In this document: positions 1 to 7,636 of the stretch, one piece after another
How positions within the stretch are numbered: the first letter of the stretch is position 1
Layout of the letters: each line of letters opens with the position of its first letter
NCBI RefSeq assembly: GCF_042681825.1
Contig: NZ_JBHUGH010000009.1
Coordinates: forward strand, 372,001 to 436,000
Source of the DNA: Halodurantibacterium flavum
GTDB lineage: Bacteria > Pseudomonadota > Alphaproteobacteria > Rhodobacterales > Rhodobacteraceae
Length of the DNA: 64,000 nucleotides
Direction of reading: 5' to 3'
Notes under the pieces: model-generated
The model's database searches: none
What the model was told of the DNA's origin: nothing
The model's input: only the letters and a program-made list of their open reading frames with translations
Translations under genes and position numbers: made by a program

Positions 1-217
1 GTCGCGCAAGTTCAGCCATTTTGTCCCGCCTGTCGGCCCCCTGCCCCGCACCCTGCGGGACGATATCGGGCAGCCCCTGCATCAAGGCCCGAGCCCGCGA
101 CCCGGTTCCATGCGGCGGCCCGGCGGCTCACATTTCCGCGCTGACAGGGGCGGGCTTCTTGAAGATGCGGCGGCGCCTCTCTATCTGTCGTCAACCGCCA
201 GACAGACGGAGCCGGAT

Positions 218-526
218 ATGACCCGAGACCAGCGGCGGTTTCAGCGACAGGTAGATGCGATGATGCGCCGCTATCCACGGATGGGGCAGCGCATCAACCC
301 GATGATGGGCAGGAAACAGCGCCTTTGGCGCATACCGCTCGCGATCTTTTTCATCATCGGCGGGTTTCTCGCCGTCCTGCCGATCTTTGGACTCTGGATG
401 CTCCCGCTCGGCGTCCTGTTGCTGGCGGTGGACGTGCCCGTTCTGCAACCGCCCGCCTCACGCGGGATGATCTGGCTGCGCCGCAGGCTGCGGCGCAGTG
501 ACGGGCACGGCGTTCAGAAGCGGTAG
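218..526 (+). CDS. small inner-membrane protein, function unknown
   Basis: Predicted 102 aa. The first 35 or so residues are strongly basic (many Arg), followed by one or two hydrophobic segments at about residues 37-75 (IPLAIFFIIGGFLAVLPIFG, then WMLPLGVLLLAVDVPVL) and a basic C-terminal tail. This looks like a short membrane hairpin with both ends in the cytoplasm. The ATG at 218 is preceded by GGAG about six bases upstream, so I prefer it over the longer frame that opens at 110. Its last 13 bases overlap the 3' end of the convergent barrel gene. I do not recognise a named family. Confidence 0.6.
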   Translation: MTRDQRRFQRQVDAMMRRYPRMGQRINPMMGRKQRLWRIPLAIFFIIGGFLAVLPIFGLWMLPLGVLLLAVDVPVLQPPASRGMIWLRRRLRRSDGHGVQKR

Positions 527-1173
527 GTGACCGCCAGCTTGACATAAGGGATCGTGCGCCAGCCGGAAACGTCGTCACGGATGCTGCGTTCCAGATCGGC
601 CAGGTCTTCCTCGAACTGGTCCTGCAGCAGCGGTCCGCCGTCCTGTTCCCCGGTGACCGAAACATCAAAGCCACGCCCGAAGATCGCGCCCAGATCGCCC
701 GAAAAGCCCCAGCCGGCGTTATAGGGGTTGCTGTCATAGCCGATCACCAGCATCGGGCTGAAGTCCGAACGCGGATTGACCTCGGCGTTCACCTCACCGG
801 TATAGACGCGGCCCTGCACGGTCACGGTGCCCCGCGCATCGCCTTCCATCCGGTAGTTGTTGTAGAACACGCCGCCCGAAATGCGGAACCCGTTCGCCAT
901 CGGAAAGTAGTCGGCCAGAAGCCCCACGCCCCCCAGCCGGAGATCACCGTCAAGCGGCGTTCCGTCCACGGTCTCGGTCCGGGAATAGCTGCCATAGCCG
1001 ACGGGCACGCGGATACCGAACTGATCGGTCAGGCGGCTGGAAACCTCCAGCGTGGCGCCCAGGGTGCTGACACCCCCGCCAAGCGTCACATCGCCCGGCA
1101 TCTGCGCGACTGCCGCGCCGGACGCAACCACACTGGCCACCGAGAAGGCGGCTGATCTTGCTAAGTGTTTCAT
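514..1173 (-). CDS. outer-membrane beta-barrel protein
   Basis: 219 aa with a Sec signal peptide (MKHLARSAAFSVASVVASGAAVAQ, cut after AVA) and a body of alternating hydrophobic and polar residues rich in Gly and Tyr. It ends in Phe within a terminal YVKLAVTYRF strand, the usual outer-membrane assembly signal. Strand-like stretches (FGIRVPVGYGSYS, RLGGVGLLADYFP, GFRISGGVFYNNYRM) suggest an 8-stranded OmpW/OmpA-size barrel. Ligand and role are unknown. It stands alone downstream of the pca operon terminator and is convergent with the small membrane-protein gene, overlapping it by 13 bp. Confidence 0.7.
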   Translation of the reverse strand: MKHLARSAAFSVASVVASGAAVAQMPGDVTLGGGVSTLGATLEVSSRLTDQFGIRVPVGYGSYSRTETVDGTPLDGDLRLGGVGLLADYFPMANGFRISGGVFYNNYRMEGDARGTVTVQGRVYTGEVNAEVNPRSDFSPMLVIGYDSNPYNAGWGFSGDLGAIFGRGFDVSVTGEQDGGPLLQDQFEEDLADLERSIRDDVSGWRTIPYVKLAVTYRF

Positions 1174-1270
1174 GATGATGATCCTTCCTGCCAGGCTTGT
1201 GCGGCGCCAGAAATGGCAACCTCGGGTTTAGTTCCCGTTAAGAACGCCAGAAGGCACAGCTTGTTCGCCG

Positions 1271-1308
1271 CAGAAAAGAGTCACGCCGGAATTTGCGACC
1301 GGCGTGAC
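1271..1308 (-). terminator. rho-independent terminator of pcaIJF
   Basis: A perfect 10-bp stem (1280-1289 with 1299-1308) encloses a 9-nt loop. On the minus strand it is followed by TCTTTTCTG. It lies 38 bp past the pcaF stop and separates the pca operon from the barrel gene. Confidence 0.8.
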
Positions 1309-1322
1309 GTTTGGGACACAAT

Positions 1323-1354
1323 GACAGTGTCGGACGGCGACAGTGTCAGACGGC
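1323..1354. repeat. 16-bp tandem duplication over the pcaF stop codon
   Basis: Two adjacent 16-bp copies (1323-1338 and 1339-1354) differ at one base. The second copy contains the pcaF stop codon, so the duplication probably arose at the 3' end of the gene. See the findings for similar cases. Confidence 0.8.
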
Positions 1355-2548
1355 CTCCAGCGCGATGGAGATGCCCTGCCCCACGCCGATGCACATGGTG
1401 GCGAGCGCGCGCTGCCCCGGCTGGCCCGCAATTTCCAGCGCGGCGGTGCCGGTGATGCGCGCACCGGACATCCCCAGCGGATGGCCAAGCGCGATCGCGC
1501 CGCCATTCGGGTTCACCCGCGGATCGTCATCCGCGATGCCAAGCGCGCGCAGCGTCGCCAGACCCTGGCTGGCAAAGGCCTCGTTCAGCTCGATCACCGC
1601 GAAATCGCCCGCCGTCAACCCAAGGCGCGCCATCAGCTTCTGGCTGGCCGGGGCAGGCCCGAACCCCATGATCCGGGGGGCGACGCCCGCCGTCGCCCCG
1701 CCCAGAACCCGCGCGACGGGCCGCAGCCCGTGCCGCCGCGCGCCTTCGGCAGACGCGAGGATCAGCGCCGCCGCGCCGTCATTGACGCCCGAGGCATTGC
1801 CCGCCGTCACCGTCCCACCCTTGCGGAAGGGCGTCGGCAGCTTGGCCAGGGCCTCCGCCGTGGTGGCGCGGGGGTGCTCGTCCCGGTCCACCACGCGCGG
1901 ATCGCCCTTGCGCTGCGGGATCGTCACGGGGACGATCTCGCGCGCCAGACGTCCGTTTTCCTGTGCCGCCGCCGCGCGGTTCTGGCTGCGGAGCGCAAAG
2001 GCGTCCTGATCTTCGCGGCTGATCGCGAAATCCTCGGCCACGTTCTCGCCCGTCTCGGGCATGGAATCGACGCCGTATTGCGCCTTCATCAGCGGGTTGA
2101 CGAAGCGCCAGCCGATGGTCGTGTCATAGATCTCGGCATTGCGGGAAAAGGCGGTTTCGGCCTTGGGCATCATGAAAGGCGCGCGGCTCATGCTCTCGAC
2201 GCCGCCGGCGATCATCAGGTCGGCCTCACCCGCGCGGATGGCACGCGCGGCCATGATCACCGCATCCATCCCCGATCCGCACAGCCGGTTGATCGTCGTG
2301 CCCGTCACCGTCTCTGGCAGCCCGGCAAGCAACAGGGACATCCGCGCGACATTGCGGTTATCCTCGCCCGCCTGATTGGCGCAGCCGAAAATCACGTCAT
2401 CGACGGCGGCCCAGTCAACGCCCGCGTTGCGCTCCATCAGCGCACGCAGCGGAATGGCCCCCAGATCATCGGCCCGGACCGAGGACAGCGCGCCGCCGAA
2501 CCGGCCGATCGGGGTGCGGATATAGTCGCAGATGTAAACGTCGGTCAT
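1346..2548 (-). CDS. pcaF: 3-oxoadipyl-CoA thiolase
   Basis: 400 aa, the standard length of a thiolase-superfamily beta-ketoadipyl-CoA thiolase. It cleaves 3-oxoadipyl-CoA with CoA to succinyl-CoA and acetyl-CoA, the last step of protocatechuate/catechol breakdown. The nucleophilic Cys90 sits in NRLCGSGMDA. The C-terminal NEAFA motif, the GHPLG histidine (about 356) and the second cysteine in CIGVGQG (about 386) are all intact. Its ATG overlaps the pcaJ stop as ATGA (2545-2548), so the genes are translationally coupled. The close relative acetoacetyl-CoA thiolase (PhaA/AtoB) cannot be excluded on motifs alone, but placement after pcaIJ makes PcaF much more likely. Confidence 0.92.
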   Translation of the reverse strand: MTDVYICDYIRTPIGRFGGALSSVRADDLGAIPLRALMERNAGVDWAAVDDVIFGCANQAGEDNRNVARMSLLLAGLPETVTGTTINRLCGSGMDAVIMAARAIRAGEADLMIAGGVESMSRAPFMMPKAETAFSRNAEIYDTTIGWRFVNPLMKAQYGVDSMPETGENVAEDFAISREDQDAFALRSQNRAAAAQENGRLAREIVPVTIPQRKGDPRVVDRDEHPRATTAEALAKLPTPFRKGGTVTAGNASGVNDGAAALILASAEGARRHGLRPVARVLGGATAGVAPRIMGFGPAPASQKLMARLGLTAGDFAVIELNEAFASQGLATLRALGIADDDPRVNPNGGAIALGHPLGMSGARITGTAALEIAGQPGQRALATMCIGVGQGISIALEAV

Positions 2549-3219
2549 GTCAGCTCCGGCACGATCAGGTCGCCTACGGGGCCGTCGGTATGAAGTGTGG
2601 CCCCGGTGATGGATTGCAGCGCCTCAAGACTGAGACCCGGCAGTTTTTCCCGCAACAGGAAACGCCCGTCCTCGATATCGACCACCGCATGGCTGGTATA
2701 GACGCGGGTCACGCAGCCGACGCCGGTCAGCGGGAAGCTGCAGCTTTCTACCAGCTTGGGTTCTCCGGCCTTGGTCACATGCTCGGTGATGACACAGACC
2801 TGTTTTGCCCCATGGACAAGGTCCATCGCCCCGCCTACCGCAGGCACGCCCTTGGAGCCCACGCGCCAGTTGGCCAAGTCGCCGTTCTGCGCGACCTGAT
2901 AGGCCCCCAGGATCGCCACGTCCAGATGCCCGCCCCGCACCATCGCAAAGCTGTCGGCGTGGTGAAAGAATGCGGCCCCGGGCTTGAGCGTGATTGCCTT
3001 CTTGCCGGCATTGATGAGGTCCCAGTCCTCCTCGCCCTCGGGCGGGGCGTCGCCGAAATTCAGGACGCCGTTTTCGGTGTGAAAGATCGCCGCGCGTCCG
3101 GGGGGCTGATACCGCGCCACCATCTCCGGAAAGCCGATCCCGAGATTGACATAGGCACCGTCCGCGATGTCCTGCGCCGCGCGCCAGGCGATCTGTGCAT
3201 TGCTGAGTTTGTCGGTCAT
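2545..3219 (-). CDS. pcaJ: 3-oxoadipate CoA-transferase subunit B
   Basis: 224 aa, the beta subunit of the heterodimeric succinyl-CoA:3-oxoadipate CoA-transferase (family I). It moves CoA from succinyl-CoA to 3-oxoadipate. The family I active-site glutamate is visible in the HTENGVLNFG segment near residue 50, and the glycine-rich LGIGFPEMVA and GGAMDLVHGAKQV segments are typical. The start codon is set by the ATGA overlap with pcaI at 3216-3219. A much longer open frame reading back through pcaI is an artefact. It forms one operon with pcaI and pcaF. Confidence 0.92.
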   Translation of the reverse strand: MTDKLSNAQIAWRAAQDIADGAYVNLGIGFPEMVARYQPPGRAAIFHTENGVLNFGDAPPEGEEDWDLINAGKKAITLKPGAAFFHHADSFAMVRGGHLDVAILGAYQVAQNGDLANWRVGSKGVPAVGGAMDLVHGAKQVCVITEHVTKAGEPKLVESCSFPLTGVGCVTRVYTSHAVVDIEDGRFLLREKLPGLSLEALQSITGATLHTDGPVGDLIVPELT

Positions 3220-3938
3220 GGATGGGTCGCTCCGGCACGGATAAGGAGTTCTTCCTGCTGCGGGTCCGGCACTTCGACCACACGGTCGACAAAAATACCG
3301 GGGGTGACAACATGTTCGGGGTCGATCGCGCCCGGTTCGACCACCCGCGACACCTGCACGATGGCGCAGGCCGCCGCCATGCACATCAGCGGGTTGAAGT
3401 TCCGCCCGGCCTTGCTGAAGGTCAGGTTGCCCATCCGGTCGCCCAGATGCGCCTTGACCAACGCCACATCGGCGCGCAGCCAGCGTTCCTGAACATAGGT
3501 GCGGCCGTCGAACTCGGCGGCGGGCTTGCCCTCGGCCAGTTCGGTGCCATAGGCGGTGGGCGTGTAGAAAGCCGGGATGCCCGCCCCGCCCGCGCGGATA
3601 CGCTCGGCAAGGGTGCCCTGTGGCACCAGCTCCAGCTCGATCTCTCCGGCCAGGTACTTCTCGGTAAAGGCGCGCGGGTCCGACGACCGCGGGAAGGAGC
3701 AGACCATCTTGCGCACCATGCCGGCGTCGATCATCGCGGCGATCCCGATCCGGCCGTTGCCGGCATTGTTGTTGATGACCGTCAGGTTGCCGGGTGAACC
3801 CGTGGCCCTGAACCGGTCTATCAAGGCGTGGATAAGCTCGATCGGCGCGCCCGAACCTCCGAAACCGCCGATCATGACCGAGGCGCCGTCCGCGATATCC
3901 GCGACCGCCTCCGCAAGGCTGGGGACTGTCTTGTCCAT
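3216..3938 (-). CDS. pcaI: 3-oxoadipate CoA-transferase subunit A
   Basis: 240 aa, the alpha subunit of the same enzyme. The N-terminal CoA-binding GGFGGSGAP loop (about residues 24-32) and the NNNAGNG segment are diagnostic of family I CoA-transferase alpha chains. It is the first gene of the pcaIJF operon and is divergent from the IclR regulator across a 102-bp gap that carries the operator. A good ribosome site (GGGAGAT) precedes the ATG. No other protocatechuate genes (pcaGH, pcaB, pcaC, pcaD) lie in this window, so the upper pathway must be elsewhere. Confidence 0.92.
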   Translation of the reverse strand: MDKTVPSLAEAVADIADGASVMIGGFGGSGAPIELIHALIDRFRATGSPGNLTVINNNAGNGRIGIAAMIDAGMVRKMVCSFPRSSDPRAFTEKYLAGEIELELVPQGTLAERIRAGGAGIPAFYTPTAYGTELAEGKPAAEFDGRTYVQERWLRADVALVKAHLGDRMGNLTFSKAGRNFNPLMCMAAACAIVQVSRVVEPGAIDPEHVVTPGIFVDRVVEVPDPQQEELLIRAGATHP

Positions 3939-3997
3939 CGTGATCTCCCTTTTCCGAGCCGAAGCTAGGGGAGGCAGGGGTGGACCTCAACCCCATA

Positions 3998-4032
3998 TGT
4001 GCGATATACGACTTTTGTTCGCATATCGCACA
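3998..4032. promoter_or_regulatory. inverted-repeat operator between pcaI and pcaR
   Basis: TGTGCGATAT at 3998-4007 and its exact reverse complement at 4023-4032 are separated by 15 bp. Each arm extends to a 15-mer of the form GTTCGCATATCGCAC (4017-4031), and the two extended arms agree at 12 of 15 positions. From memory this resembles the published PcaR half-site of Pseudomonas putida. Its position between two divergent genes suits binding by the IclR protein next door, controlling both pcaIJF and its own gene. Confidence 0.75.
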
Positions 4033-4040
4033 AGGTAGGA

Positions 4041-4796
4041 ATGACAGACAAGAACCACATGGGCGGCCTTGCCAAGGGCCTGCGGGTGATCGAGGCGTTC
4101 GAGGCCGACCGCCCGCGCCTGACCATTGCCGAGGCGGCGCAGGCCGCGGGGCTTGACCGGGCGACGGCGCGGCGCTGTCTCCTGACGCTCACCGAGCTTG
4201 GATATGCGAGCTATGACGGCAAGTTCTTTGCGCTGACGCCGCGCGTGCTGCGGCTCGGGATGGCCTGCCTCGCGTCGATGCCCCTGCCCGCCCTGGTACA
4301 GCCCGCGCTGGACCGCCTGTCGCAGATGCTGGGCGAGAGCACATCCGTCTCGATCCTCGACGGCGACGAAATCGTCTATGTGGCGCGGGCGGCGCAGCGC
4401 AAGGTGATGTCGATCTCGCTGATGCCGGGCAGCCGCCTGCCGGCCTTCTGCACCTCGATGGGCCGCGTGCTGCTGGCCGCCCTGCCCGAGACCGAGGCGC
4501 GCACCCGCCTTGCCCTTCGCCCGCTGGCAGCCCGCACGCCCCTGACCGAGACGGACCCCGCCGCGATCATGGCCCGCCTCGCGCTTGTGCGCGAACAGGG
4601 CTATGCGCTGATCGACCAGGAGGTAGAGCTTGGCCTTCGGTCCATCGCGGTGCCGCTGACGGATACGCACGGGCATGTGGTGGCGGCGCTGAACCTCGGG
4701 CTGCCGGCGACGCAGGCGGATGTGTCGGACCTTGCGCGGCGCTACCTGCCGGCCCTTCGCGATGTTCAGCAGGAATTGCGGGCGACGCTGGTCTGA
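4041..4796 (+). CDS. pcaR: IclR-family regulator of the pca genes
   Basis: 251 aa. An N-terminal winged helix-turn-helix (about residues 8-70, with LTIAEAAQAAGLDRATARRC as the recognition region) is followed by an IclR effector-binding domain. The overall layout and the SMGRVLLAALP segment match the PcaR/PcaU/PobR branch, which responds to beta-ketoadipate or protocatechuate. I start at the ATG at 4041, preceded by AGGTAGGA. A longer frame opening at 3999 would begin inside the operator. The divergent arrangement with pcaIJF supports local control. A PobR-type regulator is possible but has no target here. Confidence 0.85.
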   Translation: MTDKNHMGGLAKGLRVIEAFEADRPRLTIAEAAQAAGLDRATARRCLLTLTELGYASYDGKFFALTPRVLRLGMACLASMPLPALVQPALDRLSQMLGESTSVSILDGDEIVYVARAAQRKVMSISLMPGSRLPAFCTSMGRVLLAALPETEARTRLALRPLAARTPLTETDPAAIMARLALVREQGYALIDQEVELGLRSIAVPLTDTHGHVVAALNLGLPATQADVSDLARRYLPALRDVQQELRATLV

Positions 4797-4824
4797 TCCT
4801 TGCCTGAAGGATCCTTGCCGGAAG
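4795..4824. repeat. 15-bp tandem duplication at the pcaR stop codon
   Basis: GATCCTTGCCTGAAG (4795-4809) is followed directly by a copy with one mismatch (4810-4824). The first copy begins inside the pcaR stop codon. The rest of 4825-4977 shows no convincing gene. A short plus-strand frame there (4800-5066) has no ribosome site and no recognisable content. Confidence 0.75.
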
Positions 4825-4977
4825 ACGCAGCCCCGAGCCGTGCCACGCGCGGCAGCACGACCTGCCCGCCCTCATCGCGCTTCTGGCGGATGACCAGTGT
4901 GTTGATACGTGCGAGGATACCTTGCTTGCGCGTTCGGCCCCCCATCTCGGCGACAAGCTCCCTGACGCTCCGTCACG

Positions 4978-5002
4978 GGAACATCCTGGCCTTCCCGCTG
5001 TT
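4978..5002 (+). promoter_or_regulatory. EcfG-like promoter of the DUF892 gene
   Basis: GGAAC (4978-4982), 16 bp, then TGTT (4999-5002). The alphaproteobacterial general-stress sigma factor EcfG recognises GGAAC-N16/17-CGTT, so this has a perfect -35 and three of four -10 bases. It lies about 60 bp upstream of the start codon at 5063. Confidence 0.5.
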
Positions 5003-5062
5003 CGGGCAGCGATGGACAACGCATGCGCCGGGAGGTCCGGCCTGCCTTGTCGGAAGGAGATT

Positions 5063-5572
5063 ATGATGAACGAGATCCGCGAGAACTTTGTCGACTGGCT
5101 GCGTGACGCCCATGCCGCCGAGGAACAGGCGCTGACCATGCTCAAGGGGCAGGCCGGCCGGATCGAGAACTACCCTGCGCTGCGCCAGCGCATCGAGCAG
5201 CATATCGAGGAAACCAAAGGTCAGGCCGAGGCGATTTCGTCGCTACTGGAACGGTATGACACGAGCGCCTCAGGGCTCAAGGACTTCACCAGCAAGGTGA
5301 CGGCGAGCTTTCAGGATATGAGCGGCGTCTTTGCCAGCGATGAGGTCGTCAAGGGTGCGCTCTTCAGCTATGCGTTCGAGCATATGGAAATCGCAAGCTA
5401 TCGCATCCTCGTCACCACTGCCGAACAGCTGGGCGACACCCACGCCGCCGAAGTTCTCAAGGGCATCCTGAAGCAGGAAGAGGCCATGGCCCAGTGGCTG
5501 TTCGACCATCTCGACGAGATCACGCGCAGCTATCTGGCCCGGTCCGAGGCTGATCTGGACGCCAAACGCTGA
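5063..5572 (+). CDS. ferritin-like DUF892 (YciE/YciF) stress protein
   Basis: 169 aa and almost all helical: MMNEIRENFVDWLRDAHAAE opens a four-helix bundle of the ferritin-like DUF892 family. AEEQAL near residue 20, the IEQHIEETKGQAE helix, the FEHMEIASYRIL helix and the late LKQEEAMAQWL helix carry the Glu and His residues expected for a di-iron site. Family members (YciE, YciF) are induced by osmotic and general stress, but their catalytic role is not settled. AAGGAGA lies just before two adjacent in-frame ATGs (5063 and 5066), and 5066 has the better spacing. It is a single-gene unit with its own EcfG-like promoter and a strong terminator. Confidence 0.85.
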   Translation: MMNEIRENFVDWLRDAHAAEEQALTMLKGQAGRIENYPALRQRIEQHIEETKGQAEAISSLLERYDTSASGLKDFTSKVTASFQDMSGVFASDEVVKGALFSYAFEHMEIASYRILVTTAEQLGDTHAAEVLKGILKQEEAMAQWLFDHLDEITRSYLARSEADLDAKR

Positions 5573-5575
5573 GAC

Positions 5576-5613
5576 AAAAAAGGAACCCCGGTTTTTACCG
5601 GGGTTCCTTGTTC
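5576..5613. terminator. rho-independent terminator after the DUF892 gene
   Basis: A perfect 11-bp stem (5581-5591 with 5598-5608) and a 6-nt loop, with an A-run on the left (5576-5580) and TTGTT on the right. It can serve the plus-strand DUF892 gene and also the minus-strand gene ending at 5643. Confidence 0.85.
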
Positions 5614-5642
5614 TGAGGCACGGAGTCAAGGATCGGCGGCGA

Positions 5643-5873
5643 TCAGCCGTTCCCGTAGACCGGATCGCGATCCAGACCCTTGCCACCGCGGCGCTTTTCG
5701 TCTTCTTCCTTGGCTTCCTCGCCTTCCGGAAAGGTCGGATGCTCGAACTCTCCCTCGGGGTGCTCCACTTCCTCTTCCAGCTCTCTCTCGAGCTTGCCGA
5801 GGTCCTTTTCCATCGCCTCATGCCGTTGCGGCGAAGGGCCGCCCGCGGGCTTGCCATCAAATGTGCCGTTCAT
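5643..5873 (-). CDS. small acidic hydrophilic protein, function unknown
   Basis: 76 aa and very rich in Glu and Lys. The middle reads LGKLERELEEEVEHPEGEFE and continues with charged repeats, and the C-terminal end is DPVYGNG. No hydrophobic segment is present, so it is soluble and perhaps disordered or a short coiled coil. The ATG at 5873 has AGGAG seven bases upstream, whereas the longer frame to 6020 has no such support. It is flanked by other likely stress genes and has a weaker EcfG-like promoter upstream, so I infer a stress role without knowing the mechanism. Confidence 0.7.
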   Translation of the reverse strand: MNGTFDGKPAGGPSPQRHEAMEKDLGKLERELEEEVEHPEGEFEHPTFPEGEEAKEEDEKRRGGKGLDRDPVYGNG

Positions 5874-5937
5874 GGGAAAACTCCTTTTCCTGATGCGCGA
5901 CCTGGCGGGCATCTGCCGGCCTGCGCTACGGTAGGAA

Positions 5938-5963
5938 AACCCGCTCGGGGCAGTGCCGGTTCC
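5938..5963 (-). promoter_or_regulatory. candidate EcfG-like promoter of the acidic small protein
   Basis: Read on the minus strand: GGAAC (5963-5959), 17 bp, GGTT (5941-5938). The -35 is perfect and the -10 has one mismatch to CGTT. It would give a leader of roughly 55-60 nt ahead of the start at 5873. Confidence 0.4.
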
Positions 5964-6026
5964 CGAATGGCTATGCCCCGGCCCGCCTTCCGCATTGTGG
6001 CATCGCCCGGCGGCAGCCATCCTTCC

Positions 6027-6052
6027 GAAACAAAACGCGGTTGAACGGCGTT
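6027..6052 (+). promoter_or_regulatory. candidate EcfG-like promoter of the PRC-barrel gene
   Basis: GAAAC (6027-6031), 17 bp, then a perfect CGTT (6049-6052). The -35 differs from GGAAC at one base. The predicted start of transcription is about 40 bp before the ATG at 6098. Confidence 0.45.
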
Positions 6053-6097
6053 GTCACTCCAACAAACCCCATCGCAACCACGTGGAAGGATCTTGCC

Positions 6098-6910
6098 ATG
6101 AAAATGAAGAACACCCTCATTTCTTCGGTGCTCCTCGCCTCGGTGGCCGCATTTCCGGGCCTCGCCCAGCAGGTGCAGGCCCCAACCGACACCGAGACCG
6201 ACATCGTTTCCCCGACCGAGGAAGGCGTGACGCAAGGCGATGCCACCGGCACCACGCCCGCAAACCCGCCGGGCTCCACCGCCCCCGTTCTGCCGCCGCC
6301 CGATCAACCCTCGGCCGTGACCGGCGAAGGCGCGGACCCGAGTGTGGCATCCCCCGGCATGTCCTCGCCCGACCCCGCACCGGGCGACCCGACCGGCGGA
6401 ACCGCAGGGTCGACCAGCATCGTCGATCCGACGGGCGGTGACGCGACGGCAACGACCGGCGAAACCCCGACGCCCGGCGGAGGCGTCGCAGAAGGTACAG
6501 CGGCCCAGCCGCAGACGGGTGCCGGAGACGGCGCGCTGGCCGGCGCGCAGATGGTCTCGCCCCCCGACGGGTATGAGCCCTTTTCCGATCCGCGCACCCT
6601 CACCGCCGAGACGCTGACCGGCCAGAACATCTACGGATCTGACGATCAGAACATCTCGACGGTCAGCGATCTGGTGCTGGATGCGGAAGGGGCGGTCGTG
6701 GCGGTGATCGCCGATGTGGGCGGCTTCCTGGGCTTTGGCGCCCGATCCGTGACCGTGCCCTATGAAGAGCTTCAGATCTTCCGCAGCGGCCAGAACGACA
6801 TCCGCGTCTACCTGCCGATGACGCAGGAAGAACTGGAGGCCCTGCCGGAATACATGCCCGAGGCCGAAGGCGGCACCGGCGAATTCGGCGAAGACACCTC
6901 GCCCAACTGA
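6098..6910 (+). CDS. exported PRC-barrel domain protein
   Basis: 270 aa. A signal peptide (MKMKNTLISSVLLASVAAFP, cut near LAQ) is followed by about 130 residues of low-complexity Thr/Pro/Gly/Asp-rich sequence. A PRC-barrel then occupies roughly residues 172-245 (GQNIYGSDDQNISTVSDLVL and the VPYEELQIF strand). PRC-barrels are small beta domains found in RNA-processing and photosynthetic proteins, and exported single-domain versions are common in Rhodobacterales and Rhizobiales with no defined role. GGAAGGA precedes the ATG. The disordered linker suggests a periplasmic or envelope-tethered domain. Confidence 0.85.
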   Translation: MKMKNTLISSVLLASVAAFPGLAQQVQAPTDTETDIVSPTEEGVTQGDATGTTPANPPGSTAPVLPPPDQPSAVTGEGADPSVASPGMSSPDPAPGDPTGGTAGSTSIVDPTGGDATATTGETPTPGGGVAEGTAAQPQTGAGDGALAGAQMVSPPDGYEPFSDPRTLTAETLTGQNIYGSDDQNISTVSDLVLDAEGAVVAVIADVGGFLGFGARSVTVPYEELQIFRSGQNDIRVYLPMTQEELEALPEYMPEAEGGTGEFGEDTSPN

Positions 6911-6948
6911 CCTCCCCCAACTGACGTTGCGCTGTCATGCAGCAAACG

Positions 6949-6973
6949 AAGGCCCGCCTTGCGCGGGCCTTTG
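6949..6973 (+). terminator. terminator after the PRC-barrel gene
   Basis: A perfect 9-bp stem (6949-6957 with 6963-6971), loop CTTGC, followed by TTTG. It lies 38 bp downstream of the stop codon. Confidence 0.75.
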
Positions 6974-7003
6974 TCGCTTGACGGGGCGGCCCGAGGTTCC
7001 ATA

Positions 7004-7033
7004 TGCAAAACTTGCACAAACTGCAAATCTTGC
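7004..7033. promoter_or_regulatory. duplicated operator of the TetR-MATE operon
   Basis: TGCAAAACTTGC (7004-7015) and TGCAAATCTTGC (7022-7033) are direct repeats 18 bp apart. Each contains the small palindrome GCAA-N3-TTGC. TTGACG (6978-6983) lies at a reasonable -35 position with its -10 near 7000-7006, so a protein bound here would cover the -10 and the start site. This fits autorepression by the TetR protein encoded 12 bp further on. Confidence 0.65.
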
Positions 7034-7045
7034 CAAGGAATACCG

Positions 7046-7636
7046 ATGTCCCTTCGTGAACGCCGCCGCCGCCAGACGGCCCTGGAGATTCAGGCGGCCA
7101 CCCTCGCGCTGGCCCGCGAACACGGGTTCGAGCAGATCACGACCGAGGCCATCGCCCAGGCTGCCGGGATTAGCCCCCGCACCTTCTTCAACTATTATCC
7201 TTATAAAGAGGCCGCCGTCCTCGGCCCGCCGCGCGAAATCTCGCCCGAGGCCATCGCGGCCTTCACGGCCTCGGACGCGGATCTCTCGGACGATCTGGCG
7301 CAGCTTTTCAAGACCCACCTGCGCCTGACATGGGAAGGCCGGATCGAGACGCTGCGCGCGATGATCGAACTGACCCGCGAACATCCGCGCATCATGGCGC
7401 TGCATCAAAGTGCACTTTTCGGCCTGCGCGAAACCCTGCAAGAGGTGATCGGACGGCGGTTGCCGGACGATCCAGTCCTGTCACGGCTCCTTGCGCTCCT
7501 GATGCTCGACGCGGCGCGGGTCGCGCTGGAGGGATGGCTCTCTGGCGACGAGACGCTTGAGGCGCAGATCGACGCGGTCTTCGGGCGGCTGCCGGACCTC
7601 GGGCAGATCCTCACACGGTCCGGGGGCCGGGCATGA
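7046..7636 (+). CDS. TetR-family regulator of the MATE efflux gene
   Basis: 196 aa. The N-terminal TetR helix-turn-helix is clear (about residues 10-55: ITTEAIAQAAGISPRTFFNY, followed by YPYKEAAVL). The C-terminal ligand domain is poorly conserved, as usual. AAGGA lies six bases upstream of the ATG. The stop overlaps the MATE start as ATGA (7633-7636), so the two are co-transcribed and coupled. By family precedent it represses the operon until a pump substrate binds. The ligand cannot be read from the sequence. Confidence 0.88.
   Translation: MSLRERRRRQTALEIQAATLALAREHGFEQITTEAIAQAAGISPRTFFNYYPYKEAAVLGPPREISPEAIAAFTASDADLSDDLAQLFKTHLRLTWEGRIETLRAMIELTREHPRIMALHQSALFGLRETLQEVIGRRLPDDPVLSRLLALLMLDAARVALEGWLSGDETLEAQIDAVFGRLPDLGQILTRSGGRA

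Noticed and set aside
4800..5066. Short plus-strand frame between pcaR and the DUF892 gene
   Set aside because: No ribosome site, begins in a tandem duplication, overlaps the DUF892 promoter, and the peptide looks random.
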